A stretch of DNA of 64,000 nt from Thozetella sp. PMI_491 (Eukaryota > Ascomycota > Sordariomycetes > Chaetosphaeriales > Chaetosphaeriaceae), in contig MU270027.1 of NCBI GenBank assembly GCA_021432635.1, forward strand, positions 868,001 through 932,000, read 5' to 3'. The position numbers and the translations under genes are program-made. Under the pieces are notes generated by a model. The model was not told where the DNA came from. It searched no databases and saw only the letters and a program-made list of their open reading frames with translations. Positions 61,301-64,000 of the stretch are shown here, piece after piece (position 1 is the first letter of the stretch; every line of letters begins with the position of its first letter).

Positions 61301-64000
61301 TTGTTGGGGGATAATTTCCTTCCCTTCACACACAGCGTGCTCGTAGATGAGTACCCTAACCTAACTTAATATTAATGTCGCGCAGGAATACCACACCAGG
61401 CCTTGTATCGCATCCAAATTCACTCCATGGACCTAATATTTAGGTCCCCTCTTTGGGGAGGGAAGAAGCCTTACCTCCGTTGGAAAGCGACCCAGATATC
61501 CGAAAGGATTGTAAGCAATTATTAAGTCCATGGTAGTCGAATCCGTGGTAGCCGAATAGAGAAGATAACAAGGTTTTCACTCCCTCAGGACTCTTTGGTA
61601 CTCTGAATGCTGTGTTTATCGTAGCCGTAAGACTTCGGCGTCGTAGCACATGAGTAGTGAGCGTCGAGCGAGGTCAGCTCTGTGCAGACGAGAATCGGGC
61701 CAACGGGGTTGCCTCGACGCACGACCAGCTAAGAGAGATCTTGGTGAGTGCTAGGTTTCAATGTCGAAGGAAAATTAATACTCCTAGAAACCACGTTTGA
61801 TAGAGAGAGTGTTGGTTCCAGGAAGCAGGAAGAGAGGCCCGGGGTGGGGGGGGGGGGGAAGGCAAACGAGACGAAAATGAATCAAAGCTGTAAATATTAG
61901 GGCAACCGCTTTCCCTTTGCGTGGGAGTGTTGATCAAGAATTACGTGATAAAAGAAGTCTTAAAAGTAAAACTCAGGTTTGGGGCGGGTCTGAGGCAGAC
62001 GTGGAAAAAGCGATGTGAATATTGATTCTGGGCCAACTCCAGCAAGTCGCTCAGATGGTACATTGCCCATCAAGTCCGTGTAACTAGTAACTTCACACTA
62101 GTGATCATTTTCTCCTCATATATATGCCAGATACAAGGTCAATATAGTGAGATAGTCGGTAATTACAATACTTCACCATTTCCCCGTTACTTGGCCTGAG
62201 ACTGTATGGTGAAGTCGAGGAACTTCGAGATCCGAGAGGAGCAACAAGATCGTAAAGAAGGGCTGCAAGGGTCGCTTATGTCCTGTTGGGTCTTTATCCT
62301 GTCTGATGTCTATCTTTTTGTCCTTGTGGCTTGTTATTTGCACCTAGACGCTTGTGATAGTCATTGAAGTTGTTAATGCGGGAGATCTCGCCTCCGACTT
62401 CCAACAACAGCTACATCTATATCGAGGTCGGCCCGACTATACCTCGCCAAGAATACGACGCAAAAAACAGGCCTAGCAATTGATTCAAATTCAAGAATCC
62501 CAGCCCGAATGATTGTACAGTTCCATACGGAGCTGGAGCTACATGCATTAATAGGGCTGGATGGTAGCCTTACGTATAAGAAGTGGGGCCAGAAAGGAGG
62601 TAAGTAAACAAAGCCCACAGAAGACCACTGCGCAAGCTGCTCAGAGCAAGAGGCCCCCCAAAATTTGTTCCAATCTCGCCAACACGGGCATAAATTTGAA
62701 TAATTCCAAACCCAAATTTGCTTCCTCTCATATCTGGGACCTACAGCCGCGCCGGCATTCTACTGCTTTGCCTGACGGCGACCTCTTCGACCAACCCAGG
62801 TGTACCTTGGGTAATAGCTCGACCTCAATGGGAGGGTGAGGGTTGGTGTATTGGGGCGAGAGTAGGTCCGAAGCAGTTCTGAGTCTAACTTTTGATAGTC
62901 AACAAACTCCGAGGCGGTCGCACTCTGGGACCTGGCCGAGAAAAGAGCTGATCGGTGCTGATGTCAAGTAAGTAAGGAAAATGCGGCACTGGGATAATAG
63001 GCATTTATTGCATGGCTTGTTTCTACGATGGGATTATATAGAAATTATTGCAGATAAAGGCCTGGGCTTTGACAGAAAATTATGCATGATGTAGAACCTC
63101 TTGTTAATTAAACTCTTTCAACGAGCGTTGACTACCGGGGGCTGGAAAATATATACTTATATTTCATAAAATAGATATAGTTAGACAGCTCAGCAATTGA
63201 AGGAAAGCCAGGGTTCCTGTATGTTTGACCCTACGGGAAGCTGGGCGTCTAAAGACAGCTGGGTGTATACGATATACCTGGAGCCTTTGAGCCTGGAGTT
63301 GTGAAAGCACGTACGAGGGTCCGCCGAACAAGAACGATAGCATCTTCCAAGATCAACCGGGTGCCTCACAAGGGAGGCATATCTCATCTAGTCTTCCAGT
63401 CTTTTGCTATATGCATTCTCGTCGTTATATCCGACATGGTATCGTGAATCGTGAGAGAAGAGTGAAACGCCGGCCAAGAAAATGTGTGATATCCAAACAC
63501 AAATAGCTGACAGAGGCACATGGCCAAGATCCGTCGTGCCAGGTATCAGCCCTGCCGAAAAACTGTCGATGGCAGGCGGCAATACTATATGACCACACAG
63601 TCTGATAGGGACCTGGTTGGCCGTCAACAAACGCAGTTCTGAGAAGGAATATGATCATCAGCCTTAATGTCCCCGCAGATGCATCCACGTGATACAGACA
63701 CACTTGATCGCCGTCGAGGAAAGACGAAAGAGGCTATAGCAGGCTTGTCCACGAAAAGCCAACAAAGAGTTAAGCCCCTTGAGGAACAAGCGTGGAAGTA
63801 AACTCCTGGCTGAGACCGCAGCAAATTCCTCAGAGGATGATACAGGGGGAGGTGGGCGCACGGTGGGGACATTAGAACTTCAGTAGGGCGAAGCGCAGAA
63901 CCAGAACTTACTCACCATCGGCTGTTCTCCCACTCCAGAATCCACCCACAACAGATCTTGAGCCTCTGGCGGACACTCGTGGTGTTCAGAAGGCGGTACT
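61301..64000. other. AT-richer segment at right edge, no gene recognised
   Basis: By eye the base composition shifts to more A/T than the rest of the window, clearest at 62040-62220 and 62960-63200, with a short G run at about 61846-61858. Open frames are short and lack family features. This could be relic repeat DNA touched by repeat-induced point mutation, or a natural isochore edge; no repeat ends or transposase motifs are visible. Confidence 0.45.

Overview
This window is nuclear DNA of a filamentous ascomycete, most likely a Sordariomycete (the gene families and intron style would fit Sordariales/Chaetomiaceae; the species is not determined). The reasons are short introns (about 48-180 nt) with GT...CTAAC/CTGAC...AG signals, protein families at home in moulds (an Ssp1-type CaMKK, ATG101, INSIG, a PEX3 that closely fits mould PEX3), GC-rich sequence by eye, and kilobases of gene-poor spacer full of homopolymer runs. 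All gene models below were spliced by hand from the sequence and keep frame across every junction; none was checked against transcripts or databases.

Layout. 0-18.5 kb is gene-poor: one unrecognised, Pro/Ser-rich two-exon gene (5517-6932, +) and a HAL4/SAT4-type kinase (10632-12257, -), then a long spacer with a 16-N assembly gap at 15991-16006 flanked by two near-identical 232-bp copies. 18.5-31 kb is dense: CaMKK (18555-21098, -), TRAPP subunit BET5 (22227-22863, +), peroxin PEX3 (23553-25350, -), autophagy protein ATG101 (26332-27235, +), and a forkhead factor (28568-30862, -). 31-35.3 kb holds no recognisable gene. 35.3-49.3 kb has PAN1 (35329-39798, -), MAK11 (40344-41849, -), the NuA4 scaffold EAF1/VID21 (42451-47176, -) and the G-patch splicing factor SPP2 (48355-49275, +). 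49.6-55.6 kb carries a divergent alpha-glucoside pair: an MFS permease (49641-51458, -) and a GH13 maltase-type alpha-glucosidase (53453-55569, +). An INSIG-type ER membrane protein lies at 58183-59400 (+). The last 4.6 kb is visibly more AT-rich and holds only broken coding-like stretches.

How they work together. Most genes are conserved housekeeping functions: nutrient and ion signalling kinases (HAL4, CaMKK), membrane traffic and organelles (BET5, PEX3, ATG101, PAN1, INSIG), transcription and chromatin (forkhead, EAF1), ribosome biogenesis (MAK11) and splicing (SPP2). The permease/maltase pair is the only clear metabolic module: import of maltose-like sugars and intracellular hydrolysis to glucose. 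PEX3 and ATG101 share one spacer head-to-head.

No clearly new multi-gene system was found. The most unusual points are a GC-AG intron in the CaMKK, a 16-nt microexon and a cysteine at the substrate-selectivity position in the maltase, a stop-free 72-nt intron in HAL4, an array of Ark/Prk-type QxTG sites in PAN1, and the duplicated gap flanks.
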